This document shows, one piece after another, positions 25,992 to 35,189 of a stretch of DNA of 64,000 bases. The stretch lies in the NCBI GenBank assembly GCA_046349915.1, contig JAXMBL010000007.1, positions 186,001 to 250,000 of the forward strand, given 5' to 3'. The position numbers and the translations under genes are program-made. The notes below the pieces were generated by a model. It made no database searches and was not told the DNA's origin. It saw nothing but the letters and a program-made list of their open reading frames with translations. The number at the start of each line of letters is the position of its first letter. Position 1 is the stretch's first letter. The stretch is from CAIXSC01 sp046349915. GTDB lineage: Bacteria > Planctomycetota > Planctomycetia > Pirellulales > Pirellulaceae.

Positions 25992-28261
25992 CAACGCTTG
26001 CCAATTTGGTGATCGACGTCGACGGCATTTCCCGCTCGTTCGGCTCGCTGACCGCCGTGCGCGATGTCAGCTTTTCCGTCCAACGCGGCTCGATTTTTGG
26101 TCTGCTGGGTCCAAATGGGTCGGGTAAGTCGACCATTATCCGCATGCTCTGCGGGGTTTTGACGCCTTCTTCGGGCACGGCTCGAGTCTTGGGGCATGAT
26201 GTCTCGCAGGAAGCCGAGGCAATCAAGCGACGCATCGGCTACATGTCGCAGAAGTTCAGTCTCTATTCCGATTTGTCGGTGCGTGAGAATCTGGACTTCT
26301 ACGGACGAGTCTACGGTCTGTCGCGACAGCAACTCTCCGACCGCCGCGACGCGGTGCTCGATCTGACCTCCCTGCACAATCGCCTCGATCAGTTGGCAGG
26401 AACGCTCTCAGGCGGCTGGAAACAACGTTTGGCGCTTGCCTGCTCGCTGATCCATGAACCAGAACTGGTCTTTCTCGACGAGCCGACCGCCGGGATTGAT
26501 CCCGTGGCTCGCCGACAATTGTGGGATCTCTTGTTCGCACTTGCCGCCCGCGGCGTGACGTTGCTGGTGAGTACTCACTATATGGATGAAGCCGAGCGGT
26601 GCGGCGAGGTCGGCTATTTGTTCCAGTCCAAGTTGTTAGTGGTGGGCCGGCCGGAGCAACTGAAACAACTCCCAGAAGTGACGCCGCCTGGAACAAGCCG
26701 TTGGGAATTGACGGCGGCGAATCCGCCCGAGCACTTGATGTTGTTGCGAGGCGATCCGCGAGTGCTCGACGCCACCCTTTTCGGCGAAACGATTCATCTG
26801 CTCGCCGAAGATTCCCTGTCGCCCGACGCCATCGTCCGAGCCGCGCAACTCGATCCGGCGATTACCAAGATAAGAGCCATTCGCCCCTCGCTGGAAGATG
26901 TCTTCGTGACCTTGACGAAACGAGCGGAGGAGCTGACCGTCGGCATGGGGAAGGAGGGGGAAGGTCTGGGATCACTCGTCTCGCTCGACGCGGAACCCGA
27001 GCGTCCGCGGGATGCGTCCGAGGGGACCGAGGTTGCGCCCGAGTCAGAATTGCCGTCCACGGTTCTGCCCGTCCGTAGTGCGAATGGGGATGGCGGCACT
27101 CGTAGGCATCGGACCACCGATGGCTTTTGGGCCGTCTTGATCAAGGAGTTTTTTCACTTGCGGCGCGAGCCGGCCACGATCTTCTTCATGCTGGTCGTGC
27201 CAGTCATGCAGACGCTGATCTTTGGTTTTGCACTTGATACGCAAATCGAAGACATACCGACGGTCGTGTACGACATGGATGGGCGGTCCGCTTCGCGTGA
27301 GCTGACGGCCGCGTTCGTGAATACGAGGGATTTCAAGATTGTCGAGCGAGTGGGGGATGACGAGAGTTTCCGGCGAGCGTTGACTTCGGGGCGTGCGCGA
27401 GTCGGAGTGCGGATTCCCCCCAACTATACCGATCGCACGTTGCGTGGCGAGCAGGTCGCGGTGCAAGTCTTGATCGACGGTAGCGACTCGCAGGTGGCGA
27501 CGACCGCCATGAATTCGGCGAGCCTCTTGGGGATGAACGTTTCGCTCCGAGCGAGTCGGCCGCGGATCGAAGCGCAGCAGGTGCAGATTTCGCGCGATGC
27601 AAAAGGGACGTTAGCGGTGCCGATTGAAGTGCGACCGCGTCTGTTGTTCAACCCCGATCTGGAGAGTGCTCACTTTTTCGTGCCGGGGCTGGTGGGCATT
27701 ATTCTGCAATTGGTGACGCTCTTTTTGACCTCATTTTCCGTGGTGCGCGAACGGGAGCAGGGGACGCTTGAGCAACTGTTCGTGACGCCCGTGGGACGCA
27801 CGGGATTGTTGATGGGGAAGCTGTTCCCCTATGCCACGGTCGGCATGTTCGAGATGCTGATCGTCTTGACGGTGATGACCTACGTCTTTGGCGTGCCGAT
27901 TCGCGGCAGTTTGTGGTTGCTTATCGCCATGTCCTGTCTGTTCATCATTTGCGCCTTGGGACTTGGCCTTTTTGTGTCAACCATCGCACGCACGCAGGTC
28001 GAAGCCTTGCAGTTTGCGTTTGTGGTGATGTTGCCGAGCGTTTTGTTGTCGGGATTTATGTTCCCGCGAGAGCAAATGCCGTTGCCCATCTATGTGGTGA
28101 CGTTCCTGATTCCGGTGACTTATTTCATTCAGATTCTGCGGGGGATCGTGTTGCGCGGCGCCGACCTGGTCGATCTGTGGCCCTGGGCCCTGGGACTCGC
28201 CATCTGCTGCTTGGTGATTCTGTCGGCCAGCGTCGCGAGATTCCGTAAGCGGATTGCGTGA
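25979..28261 (+). CDS. ABC exporter: fused ATPase and ABC-2 permease
   Basis: A 760-residue fusion. Residues about 8-310 are an ABC ATPase: Walker A GPNGSGKST, signature LSGGWKQRLALA, Walker B LVFLDEPTAGID, and H-loop VSTHYMDEAE. A linker of about 60 residues (325-385) is charged. Residues 385-760 are an ABC-2 permease with one N-terminal helix, a large extracytoplasmic domain (about 420-560) and five further helices from FFVPGLVGIILQLVTLFLTS to the end, including REREQGTLEQLFVTPVGR. In E. coli the corresponding parts are separate (YbhF and YbhS/R). It overlaps the HlyD gene by 13 bp. Probable substrate: a drug or lipid-like compound, not determinable. Confidence 0.92.
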   Translation: MARVATLANLVIDVDGISRSFGSLTAVRDVSFSVQRGSIFGLLGPNGSGKSTIIRMLCGVLTPSSGTARVLGHDVSQEAEAIKRRIGYMSQKFSLYSDLSVRENLDFYGRVYGLSRQQLSDRRDAVLDLTSLHNRLDQLAGTLSGGWKQRLALACSLIHEPELVFLDEPTAGIDPVARRQLWDLLFALAARGVTLLVSTHYMDEAERCGEVGYLFQSKLLVVGRPEQLKQLPEVTPPGTSRWELTAANPPEHLMLLRGDPRVLDATLFGETIHLLAEDSLSPDAIVRAAQLDPAITKIRAIRPSLEDVFVTLTKRAEELTVGMGKEGEGLGSLVSLDAEPERPRDASEGTEVAPESELPSTVLPVRSANGDGGTRRHRTTDGFWAVLIKEFFHLRREPATIFFMLVVPVMQTLIFGFALDTQIEDIPTVVYDMDGRSASRELTAAFVNTRDFKIVERVGDDESFRRALTSGRARVGVRIPPNYTDRTLRGEQVAVQVLIDGSDSQVATTAMNSASLLGMNVSLRASRPRIEAQQVQISRDAKGTLAVPIEVRPRLLFNPDLESAHFFVPGLVGIILQLVTLFLTSFSVVREREQGTLEQLFVTPVGRTGLLMGKLFPYATVGMFEMLIVLTVMTYVFGVPIRGSLWLLIAMSCLFIICALGLGLFVSTIARTQVEALQFAFVVMLPSVLLSGFMFPREQMPLPIYVVTFLIPVTYFIQILRGIVLRGADLVDLWPWALGLAICCLVILSASVARFRKRIA

Positions 28262-28334
28262 GCGGCGCGGAGCGGTATGCTGTCCACATTCCGCTGGATC
28301 GGTACTTTAGCCCGTTAATTCGCTGGAAACTCCC

Positions 28335-29393
28335 ATGGCTCGACGCATTGTCATCCTTACGGAAGGCCACACAAACCCCCACACGGCGAAGACCGCGAGT
28401 TGCATGCTGCGGTACAAGACCGAGGAAATCGTCGCACTGCTGGACGGCACCCAGCGTGGACGAACGACGGATGACTTACTGGGTGTCGGCGGGAGTATCC
28501 CGGTGATTGCCTCGCTTTCCGAGGCGCCCTCGGCTGACACTTTGCTGTTGGGGATTGCTCCGCCAGGGGGGAAGATTCCTCGAGCTTGGCGGCCAGTGAT
28601 TCTGGAAGCTCTGGGGCGAGGTATGACGATTTGGTCGGGGCTTCACGACTTCGTCTCGGCGGACGCGGAATTCGTGGAGGCGGCTGCTCGCGGCGGAGCG
28701 AAGATTATCGACGTACGGAAAAACAACGAACGCGAGGTGGCTCGTCGTCAAGGCATCCGCTCGGACTGCCTGCGTATCCACACCGTGGGACACGATTGCA
28801 GCATCGGCAAAATGGTGGCCTCGGTGGAACTGACCCTAGGACTCAAACAACGCGGAGTCGACGCGAAGTTCATCGCCACGGGACAGACGGGCATCATGGT
28901 CGAAGGGGACGGCTTGCCACTCGATTGCGTCGTGGCGGACTTCGTGGCCGGCGCCGCCGAAAAAATGGTACTCGAGCACCAGCATCATGAAGTGTTGGTC
29001 GTCGAAGGGCAGGGAAGTCTGATTCACCCGTCGTACTCAGGGGTGACTCTCAGCCTGTTACACGGTTGCGTGCCTCACGGTTTGATCTTTGTCTACGAAA
29101 TCGGCCGCGAAGTGGTGACCGGAGTCGACCATGTGGTAATTCCCCCCCTGGCCCCGCTGCTCAAGATGTACGACATGATGGCGAACGCTAACTTCCAATC
29201 ACGCATTCTAGGAATTGCCATGAATAGCCGTCGAGTGTCGGCGGCCGAGGCGGCGGTGGAACGAGAACGAGTGCGAGCGGAGTTCGGCTTGCCGGTCTGC
29301 GACGTGATCCGCGATGGTTCCGACGAACTGGTCGACGCGATCTTACGTTTTCGCGATCAAGGCGAGTGGAAGACTTGGAAAGCTAGCCCGTAG
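28335..29393 (+). CDS. DUF1611 (DgcN-like) family protein
   Basis: A 352-residue protein. The N-terminal third is Rossmann-like (IVALLDGTQRGR, DTLLLGIAPPGGKIP); the C-terminal part has a P-loop-like element HTVGHDCSIGKMVASVELTL and VLVVEGQGSLIHPSYSGVTL, typical of DUF1611. Members studied elsewhere (DgcN) act in D-glutamate catabolism as N-acetyltransferases, but the usual DgcA partner is not adjacent here, so the substrate is uncertain. Convergent with prfB; the 123-bp gap holds two palindromes. Confidence 0.85.
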   Translation: MARRIVILTEGHTNPHTAKTASCMLRYKTEEIVALLDGTQRGRTTDDLLGVGGSIPVIASLSEAPSADTLLLGIAPPGGKIPRAWRPVILEALGRGMTIWSGLHDFVSADAEFVEAAARGGAKIIDVRKNNEREVARRQGIRSDCLRIHTVGHDCSIGKMVASVELTLGLKQRGVDAKFIATGQTGIMVEGDGLPLDCVVADFVAGAAEKMVLEHQHHEVLVVEGQGSLIHPSYSGVTLSLLHGCVPHGLIFVYEIGREVVTGVDHVVIPPLAPLLKMYDMMANANFQSRILGIAMNSRRVSAAEAAVERERVRAEFGLPVCDVIRDGSDELVDAILRFRDQGEWKTWKASP

Positions 29394-29452
29394 TGGTTGA
29401 AGCGAAGAGCGTGGGTTGTCGAGTTGTAGCAGAAGGGACGCGAGGCCCGAAT

Positions 29453-29504
29453 CGACGGACTAGAAGTCCGTCGTACATGGAATCGACGGACTGGAAGTCC
29501 GTCG
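29453..29504. repeat. Pair of CGACGGAC palindromes at a convergent junction
   Basis: CGACGGACTAGAAGTCCGTC plus G at 29453-29473 and CGACGGACTGGAAGTCCGTC plus G at 29484-29504, between the stops of the DUF1611 gene (29393) and prfB (29517). They may terminate both transcripts. Confidence 0.9.
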
Positions 29505-29516
29505 TACCTGGCCGAA

Positions 29517-30639
29517 CTAGTCGTCGTCGTCGCCGGGGCCTTCTCCTTGCCCCACTCGCCAGCGGAGCACTGAGTCGAGAAAGCCCTGGATGTTGCCATC
29601 CAGCACATCGTGGAATTGAGTTGAGCTGTGGCCCGTGCGAGCATCCTTGACTCGTTGGTCGGGGTGGAGGAAGTAGTTCCGGATCTGAGACCCAAAGCCT
29701 GTACGAGCCTGGTTTTTGTACTTTTCCGCGCCTGCCGCCTCCCGCTTCTCCTCTTCTGCACGCACCATGCGAGCTCGCAGCATCTTCCAAGCGAACGCCC
29801 GGTTCTTGTGCTGGCTCCGTTCGTTCTGGCACTGGACGACGATGCCTGTGGGGATGTGAGTCAATCGGATGGCGCTGCTGGTTTTGTTGACGTGCTGACC
29901 GCCCGCTCCGCTGGCGCGGAAGACATCCTCACGCACATCCTCGTCGTTAATCTCGACCTTGATGCTGTCGTCAATTTCGGGCGAGACGTCGATGGCGGCG
30001 AAGCTAGTTTGCCTTTTTCCTTCCGAATTGAACGGGCTGATGCGGACTAGGCGATGAATCCCCATCTCGCCCTTCAGGTATCCATAAGCCATGGGGCCGC
30101 GGATCGCCATTGTCACGCTTTGTATACCAGCGACATCATCGGGCACCCGGTCGAGTATCTCGACGGTGTATTCATGCTTCTGAGCCCATTGCATGTACAT
30201 GCGTTGCAGCATCTCGGCCCAGTCGTTGGCGTCGGTGCCGCCATCACGAGCGTGAATGCTCATGATCGCCCCCGCGCCATCGTGCGGGCCGTTCAAGAGT
30301 GCTCGCAATTCCAGCTCGGCGTGGATCGATTCCAACCGCTCGATTTCGCGGCGCACCTCGTCCAGGGCGGTCGCATCGTCGCCTGCCAACTCCAGCAGGC
30401 CCTCAAGGTCGTTGGAGGATGCGAGTGCATCTTCCAGCGGTTTGACGACCATGCGGATCGCTTTCAATTCACCGACGACCCCCTGGGCTCGCTCTTGGTT
30501 GTCCCAAAAGCCAGGCCGAGTCATGCGGTCTTCAAGTTCCCTCAGAGTGTTTTGTTTAGACTCGAGGTCAAAGACTGTCTCGCAGCTGCGTGAGGCGAAC
30601 ACGGATTGCTTCGGCGCGATTGACGAGTTCCGAATCCAT
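29517..30639 (-). CDS. prfB: Peptide chain release factor 2, with programmed +1 frameshift
   Basis: Release factor 2 recognises UGA and UAA. The gene starts at ATG 30639 (AGGA 9 nt upstream), encodes 23 residues (MDSELVNRAEAIRVRLTQLR then DSL), reaches an in-frame TGA at 30570-30568 in the site CTTTGAC, and continues in the +1 frame as DLESKQNTLRELEDRMTRPG. The total is 373 residues. The RF2 SPF tripeptide is present (RISPFNSEGKRQ) and the catalytic GGQ (GAGGQHVNKTSS) is intact. The shift site is the same as in E. coli prfB, but no clear internal Shine-Dalgarno precedes it. A single-frame reading that starts further upstream gives a false N-terminus. Confidence 0.96.
30567..30573 (-). promoter_or_regulatory. 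prfB programmed frameshift site CTTTGAC
   Basis: CTT (codon 23) followed by TGA (codon 24) and C. RF2 shortage stalls at TGA and lets the ribosome slip to TTT, so the level of RF2 controls its own synthesis. The E. coli stimulator AGGGGG is absent here (sequence before the site is CTGCGAGACAGT). Confidence 0.93.
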
Positions 30640-30841
30640 AACGATGTCCTGGAAACTAAATCCTGTTCGAGGGGAGTGCGTGGACTTGAGCTTCCCGCAT
30701 TCCAGCCCCGCATCCTAGACGATCCCGAGGCATTTAGGGAAGTGCGGGTAAGTGCGTTGCCTCCAAGAGCATTGCCTCCAGGGACTCGGCTGCCTAAACT
30801 CCCTTCACGGTGAAAACTGTCTGGGGGAGGACTGCCAAGTT

Positions 30842-31969
30842 ATGGCGCGTGTCGTGTTGGCGATGTCGGGTGGAGTGGACAGCAGTGTCGCGGCCCATCT
30901 GTTGTTGTGCGCTGGTCATCAAGTGACCGGCGTCTTCATGAAGCACGGCGAAGAGTCAACGCGGGCCTGTTCAACCTCCGACTCCCCCGATTCGTCGCCT
31001 CTGCTGCCGATCTTGCAAGGGCGAGCGGACCACAAGCAAGGATGCTGTAGCGCGTCGGACGCCGACGATGCCCGCCGAGTGGCTCAGCGGCTGGACATCC
31101 CCTTCTACCCGCTCGATTTGCAGGCCGAATTCCGCGACATCATTGATTACTTCGTGGAGGAGTATAGTGCAGGCCGGACGCCGAATCCGTGCGTCATGTG
31201 CAACAACTGGCTCAAGTTCGGACGATTGTTCGACTTCGCGGACAGCGTGGGCGCCGAGTTTGTGGCAACTGGCCATTATGCTCGCATGTCGACCATCCTG
31301 AATGCCCAGGGAGGCGAAGAGCCCGCGCTCAGGCGAGGCGTCGATCACCACAAGGATCAATCGTACGCACTGTTTGGCGTCGAGCGACGGTTGTTGCGTC
31401 GTATGCTCCTCCCAGTCGGCGACTACGAAAAACCAGCGATCCGGTCACTGGCGGCGGAAATCGGCCTGCGAGTCGCCGAAAAGCGAGACAGCCAGGAGAT
31501 CTGTTTCGTTACATCGGGGAAGCACGACGAGTTTGTGCGTGGTCGCCGCGAGACCGATTTGTCGGGCGAAATTGTGCTGACAGATGGCCGTGTCGTGGGT
31601 ACTCATCCGGGGATCGAGCGATTTACGATCGGTCAACGGAAAGGACTCGGCATCGCCTTGGGGGAACCGCACTTTGTCGTGCGAATCGAACCGCAAACCC
31701 GGCGTGTGGTCATTGGACGGTACGACGAACTGGCTCGGTTGGAGTTGACGGCCGATCGAACGAATTGGCTGGTCGATCCGGCCGATCAACCGACTCGCTG
31801 TCTGGCCAAGATTCGTTACAACGCGTTGCCGGTTCCCGCGGAATACACCGTGTTGCCGGACGAGCGTGTGCATGTGCGGTTCGACGAACCGCGGCACGGA
31901 GTCGCGCCTGGGCAAGCCGTCGTGCTGTACGACGAAGATCGCGTGCTCGGCGGCGGGTGGATCGAGTGA
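30842..31969 (+). CDS. mnmA: tRNA-specific 2-thiouridylase
   Basis: A 375-residue enzyme that thiolates U34 of tRNA for Glu, Gln and Lys using ATP and a persulfide sulfur donor. ATG 30842 gives MARVVLAMSGGVDSSVAAHL, the PP-loop (SGGVDSS) expected at the very N-terminus; the upstream frame is not needed. The two catalytic cysteines are in RTPNPCVMCNNWLKFG (nucleophile) and DSQEICFV. TGHYAR and DQSYALFGV are also conserved. About 30 extra residues after the PP-loop (ESTRACSTSDSPDSS region) form an insert seen in other planctomycetes. A hairpin with T run follows the stop. Confidence 0.97.
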   Translation: MARVVLAMSGGVDSSVAAHLLLCAGHQVTGVFMKHGEESTRACSTSDSPDSSPLLPILQGRADHKQGCCSASDADDARRVAQRLDIPFYPLDLQAEFRDIIDYFVEEYSAGRTPNPCVMCNNWLKFGRLFDFADSVGAEFVATGHYARMSTILNAQGGEEPALRRGVDHHKDQSYALFGVERRLLRRMLLPVGDYEKPAIRSLAAEIGLRVAEKRDSQEICFVTSGKHDEFVRGRRETDLSGEIVLTDGRVVGTHPGIERFTIGQRKGLGIALGEPHFVVRIEPQTRRVVIGRYDELARLELTADRTNWLVDPADQPTRCLAKIRYNALPVPAEYTVLPDERVHVRFDEPRHGVAPGQAVVLYDEDRVLGGGWIE

Positions 31970-31978
31970 TGACCGTAG

Positions 31979-32003
31979 CCCGCTCGCTTCGCGAGCGGGT
32001 TTT
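31979..32003 (+). terminator. Intrinsic terminator after mnmA
   Basis: CCCGCTCGC, loop TTC, GCGAGCGGG (31979-31999) followed by TTTT. A 9-bp perfect stem with a short T-run, 9 nt after the mnmA stop. Confidence 0.8.
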
Positions 32004-32081
32004 CCGCGTTGCGAGTGTGCTGGGCTTTGGTGTTCGTGAGGGTGTGTTTGAATTGCGGCTGGGTACGCGGTGCGGCTGATC

Positions 32082-32123
32082 GTCTCGCGAAGCGAGACGG
32101 CTACGTCGCTCACGTCGTGAGCG
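32082..32123. repeat. Two short palindromes in the mnmA-protease gap
   Basis: GTCTCGCGAAGCGAGAC (32082-32098) and CGCTCACGTCGTGAGCG (32107-32123). The second resembles the CCGCTCAC/GTGAGCGG palindromes at 8765, 8891, 59038 and 59169. Both are part of the 265-bp intergenic stretch, which shows no other feature. Confidence 0.7.
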
Positions 32124-32234
32124 GCCTGATTGCGGCGTTACCGTTTGTTCTTTAGGCTCTTACGATCTCAACTTGCTTGCGTGCCGTCGACGACCTGTGA
32201 GTCCCGAACCGTTTGTTTGGATGCGTCATTTCCC

Positions 32235-33260
32235 ATGAGTCAGTTTTCGCGTGTTGCCATGCCTCGCCTGAAGGCCTCGATGTTATTCGCCGCTGGCTTG
32301 CTTGCCGCCGTCTTCCCGCTGGCTGGTAGTGAACCGCTCCGAGCGCAAGAGGCGGATGTGGCCGCGGCGGTCGCTGCTCAGGCGGGTAAATCAGCCCAGG
32401 TCGAATTGACGAACGAGGTGCTCGACGCGCCCACTCGCGTGGTGCATGCAACGGTCAAACTGTTCCACCCGCGATCAACGGCGACGGGGTTTTTAGTGGC
32501 TCTGCCCGATTCCGCAGAGAAGAAGCCAGGTCAGTGCATCATCGTCACGGCCAAGCATGTCTTCGAGCAAACGGTGGGTGAAACGATGGTCTTGGTTCTC
32601 CGTAAGAAAGAGCCGGATGGCGCCTATTCGCGGCGCGACCATACGATTCCGATTCGCGAGAAAGAAAAGCCGCTGTGGGCGGCTCACTCAACGGCCGACG
32701 TTGCGGCGTTACTTGTGACGCTGCCCGAAAACACCTCGCTCGTTCCACTGCCATACAGCACTCTGGCTGACGAGGCTGCACTGCGTCGCGCCAAACTTTC
32801 GGTGGGAGGTCGGCTGCTGACCGCCTGTTATCCGGCTCGCTTCGAGGCCAACGCCGCGGGATTTCCCGTCACTCGCAACGGCGGCATCGCCAGTTTTCCC
32901 TTATGGCCCGTGGCCAAGCATCCCGTCTTTCTGCTCGACGTAACGGCCTTCGCGGGCGACAGCGGCGGCCCTGTTTACTGGGTTCCGTCTCAGATCGAGT
33001 CGGTCGAGGAGAATGGCAACGTCCAAGGTCAGCAGGTGCAGCCCACGACCTCCGATCCCGCGAATGAGGAAAAGAGTTCCGTGAGCGTGGAACGCGAGCA
33101 GTTGCCGCTGGTCGTGGGCATTGTCTCGGGGCAGGTGCGAAATGACGAGAAGATCCAGACGTTGTATGAGGAACGAGTGGCTCATTACCCCCTGGGTATT
33201 TCTGTCGTTGTCCACTCGCAGCATGCCCGCGAGGCCATCGAGTCGCTGTTGAAACGTTGA
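32235..33260 (+). CDS. Trypsin-like serine protease, exported
   Basis: A 341-residue protein from ATG 32235 (or 32259). Signal peptide (hydrophobic MLFAAGLLAAVFPLAG, ending near PLRAQ). The chymotrypsin-fold catalytic triad is plausible: His in IIVTAKHVFEQ, Asp in HSTADVAALLVTLP and Ser in FAGDSGGPVYW. The GDSGGPV motif is canonical. Substrate unknown. It is preceded by palindromic repeats and convergent with rtcB; just 27 bp separate the two stop codons, filled by a relative of the GGCAGCCGGACG repeat. Confidence 0.88.
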   Translation: MSQFSRVAMPRLKASMLFAAGLLAAVFPLAGSEPLRAQEADVAAAVAAQAGKSAQVELTNEVLDAPTRVVHATVKLFHPRSTATGFLVALPDSAEKKPGQCIIVTAKHVFEQTVGETMVLVLRKKEPDGAYSRRDHTIPIREKEKPLWAAHSTADVAALLVTLPENTSLVPLPYSTLADEAALRRAKLSVGGRLLTACYPARFEANAAGFPVTRNGGIASFPLWPVAKHPVFLLDVTAFAGDSGGPVYWVPSQIESVEENGNVQGQQVQPTTSDPANEEKSSVSVEREQLPLVVGIVSGQVRNDEKIQTLYEERVAHYPLGISVVVHSQHAREAIESLLKR

Positions 33261-33287
33261 GTTTTCTCGTCTGGCTGCTTGGCTGCC
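33258..33287. repeat. Dispersed repeat relative between convergent stops
   Basis: TGAGTTTTCTCGTCTGGCTG followed by C: the stop codon TGA is directly followed by GTTTTCTCGTCTGGCTGC, a variant of the minus-strand form GTTTTTTCGTCCGGCTGC seen at 4888-4908 and 16640-16660. Confidence 0.6.
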
Positions 33288-34751
33288 TTAACCCTTGACG
33301 ACGCCAATCGGCCGCATCCGCGCGACTTTGCTGGCCAGGTTCGCTCGATGGACGACATCGACCACTAGGTCGACGTTTTTGTAGGCGTCGGGTTGTTCTT
33401 CGGCCAATCCCTTCCAGCTATGCGCGCGAGCAATAACGCCTCGTTGCTCCAGCTCTTTGTCGATCCGTCGCCCCTCGGCTTTCTTGACGGCCGCGGTGCG
33501 GCTTAAGAGTCGACCTGCGCCGTGGCAAGCAGTGCCGAACGTTTGTTCCATGCTCCCGGGCTGTCCCACCAACACCCAACTCGCTCGCCCCATGTCTCCC
33601 GGAATGATGACCGGTTGTCCCACGGCTCGATATTGAGCCGGGATTTCGGGATGGCCCGCGGGGAACGCTCGCGTGGCGCCTTTGCGATGAACCCAGACTT
33701 TGCGTCGAGTTCCGCCGGTCGTGTGTTCTTCGTATTTGGCGATGTTGTGGGCGACGTCATACAGCAGGCTCATTTGAAGTTCGCGCCAGTCGCAACCGAA
33801 GACGCTGGCGAACGCTTCGCGAGCTTGCCACATCAGGAGTTGGCGGTTGCACCAGGCAAAGTTCGCCGCTGCGCCCATCGCGCCCAGGTAGTGTTGGCCT
33901 TCGGGGCTGTGGACCGGAGCACAAACCAGTTGACGATCGGGAAGTTCGATGCCGTATTTGTCGGGCGCTCGCCGCATGTCGCGCAGGGCGTCGTCGCATA
34001 CTTGGTATCCCAGGCCGCGCGATCCCGAGTGGATCATGACGCACACTTGTCCCGCCTCGAGTCCCAGGACCTGCGCAGTGTCCGCCGCGAAGACCTCGTC
34101 GACGACTTGTACTTCCAGGAAATGATTGCCAGCGCCCAGCGTGCCGCACTGGTCGGCGCCGCGAGCGAGTGCGCGGTCGGACACATTGTCTGGTTGAGCC
34201 GTCTCGAGATATCCGTGCGCCTCGGTGTATTCAATATCGCCTTCGGTGGCGAGCCCGCGGCCTTGGAGGTAACGAGGGCCTTCGGCCATTAATTGTCGCA
34301 GTTCTTTCTTGGCGAAGCGGTACTTGCCGCCGCGTCCCACACCCGCGGGGACGCTGTTGAATAATGTGTCCATGAGCGCCGGCAAATGGGGGCGCACGTC
34401 ACTCTCGCGCAAGTTGGTCCGCAGCAGGCGAACGCCGCAATTGATGTCGTAGCCGACCCCGCCCGGCGAGATAACGCCTCCGTCCGCGGGATCGGTCGCG
34501 CAGACTCCACCGATGCAAAAGCCGTATCCCCAGTGAATGTCCGGCATGGCGAGACTGGCATGTTGGATGCCCGGCAAGAACGCGACATTCGCGACCTGCT
34601 CGGGAGCTTGATCGCCGCGAATGAGCTCAAGCAAAGCGTCATCGGCGTAGATCAATCCGTCGACTCGCATGCCAGGCTTGTAGCTTTTGGGGATTCGCCA
34701 GCAGCAGTCGTTCACGCGGATCAAGGGACCGCGATAAGCTTCTTTGGACAT
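33288..34751 (-). CDS. rtcB: RNA ligase RtcB
   Basis: A 487-residue GTP- and Mn2+-dependent ligase that joins 2',3'-cyclic phosphate or 3'-phosphate RNA ends to 5'-OH ends. Metal and guanylate motifs are complete: ISPGGVGYDINCGVRLLR, GAGNHFLEVQVVDEV, MIHSGSRGLG, and FGTACHGAGRLLSR with the guanylylated His. The C-terminus ends KVARMRPIGVVKG, as in the family. Length is normal. It lies 9 nt after the archease stop, so both form an operon. No RtcA or RtcR is nearby. Confidence 0.97.
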   Translation of the reverse strand: MSKEAYRGPLIRVNDCCWRIPKSYKPGMRVDGLIYADDALLELIRGDQAPEQVANVAFLPGIQHASLAMPDIHWGYGFCIGGVCATDPADGGVISPGGVGYDINCGVRLLRTNLRESDVRPHLPALMDTLFNSVPAGVGRGGKYRFAKKELRQLMAEGPRYLQGRGLATEGDIEYTEAHGYLETAQPDNVSDRALARGADQCGTLGAGNHFLEVQVVDEVFAADTAQVLGLEAGQVCVMIHSGSRGLGYQVCDDALRDMRRAPDKYGIELPDRQLVCAPVHSPEGQHYLGAMGAAANFAWCNRQLLMWQAREAFASVFGCDWRELQMSLLYDVAHNIAKYEEHTTGGTRRKVWVHRKGATRAFPAGHPEIPAQYRAVGQPVIIPGDMGRASWVLVGQPGSMEQTFGTACHGAGRLLSRTAAVKKAEGRRIDKELEQRGVIARAHSWKGLAEEQPDAYKNVDLVVDVVHRANLASKVARMRPIGVVKG

Positions 34752-34760
34752 CGGAGTTCT

Positions 34761-35189
34761 TCAAATATCGAGGATGATTTCGGCGAGCCAACCGGTGGCG
34801 GTCGGTTCACAGCGGAGTCCGTGGTAGGTAATGGCTTTGACTTCATGGTCGAGTTGGTGGCGGTCGCGATCGATGGGCTCGCCCCGAGCGAGCGCGATTA
34901 ATGCTTGCGGTTCGCCAGCTTCCGAGTAGACGATCTGTACTTGGAAGTCGGCATATAGCCGACCTTGCGTTGCGAAGGCGTAGAGCAGTTCATTCAGCCA
35001 GTCGAATAGCAGGAATTCCCGCTCGTCGCCGCTCACTTCGATACGCACTTCCTCGACAGGGCGGACGGCGTCGAGGTTCGCGACCAGCAATGAAAAGAGA
35101 CCGCGAGCGGCGTCCTCGAGCAGTTCTTCGAGTGTCGCTGCTCGGACTCGCAGTCCAATATCGGCTGTGTGTTCAAAGACCTCAAACAT
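34761..35189 (-). CDS. Archease (RtcB cofactor)
   Basis: A 142-residue protein from ATG 35189 (MFEVFEHTADIGLRVRAATL). HTADIG with the metal-ligand acidic residues is characteristic; EREFLLFDWLNELLYAF and DHEVKAITYHGL match the family, and the C-terminal WLAEIILDI has the conserved acidic end. Archease speeds guanylylation of RtcB and multiple-turnover ligation. Directly upstream of rtcB. Confidence 0.95.
   Translation of the reverse strand: MFEVFEHTADIGLRVRAATLEELLEDAARGLFSLLVANLDAVRPVEEVRIEVSGDEREFLLFDWLNELLYAFATQGRLYADFQVQIVYSEAGEPQALIALARGEPIDRDRHQLDHEVKAITYHGLRCEPTATGWLAEIILDI

Noticed and set aside
30639..30713. A longer in-frame start for release factor 2 upstream of the frameshift
   Set aside because: The true N-terminus is in the other frame with the CTTTGAC shift; the extension has no family similarity.
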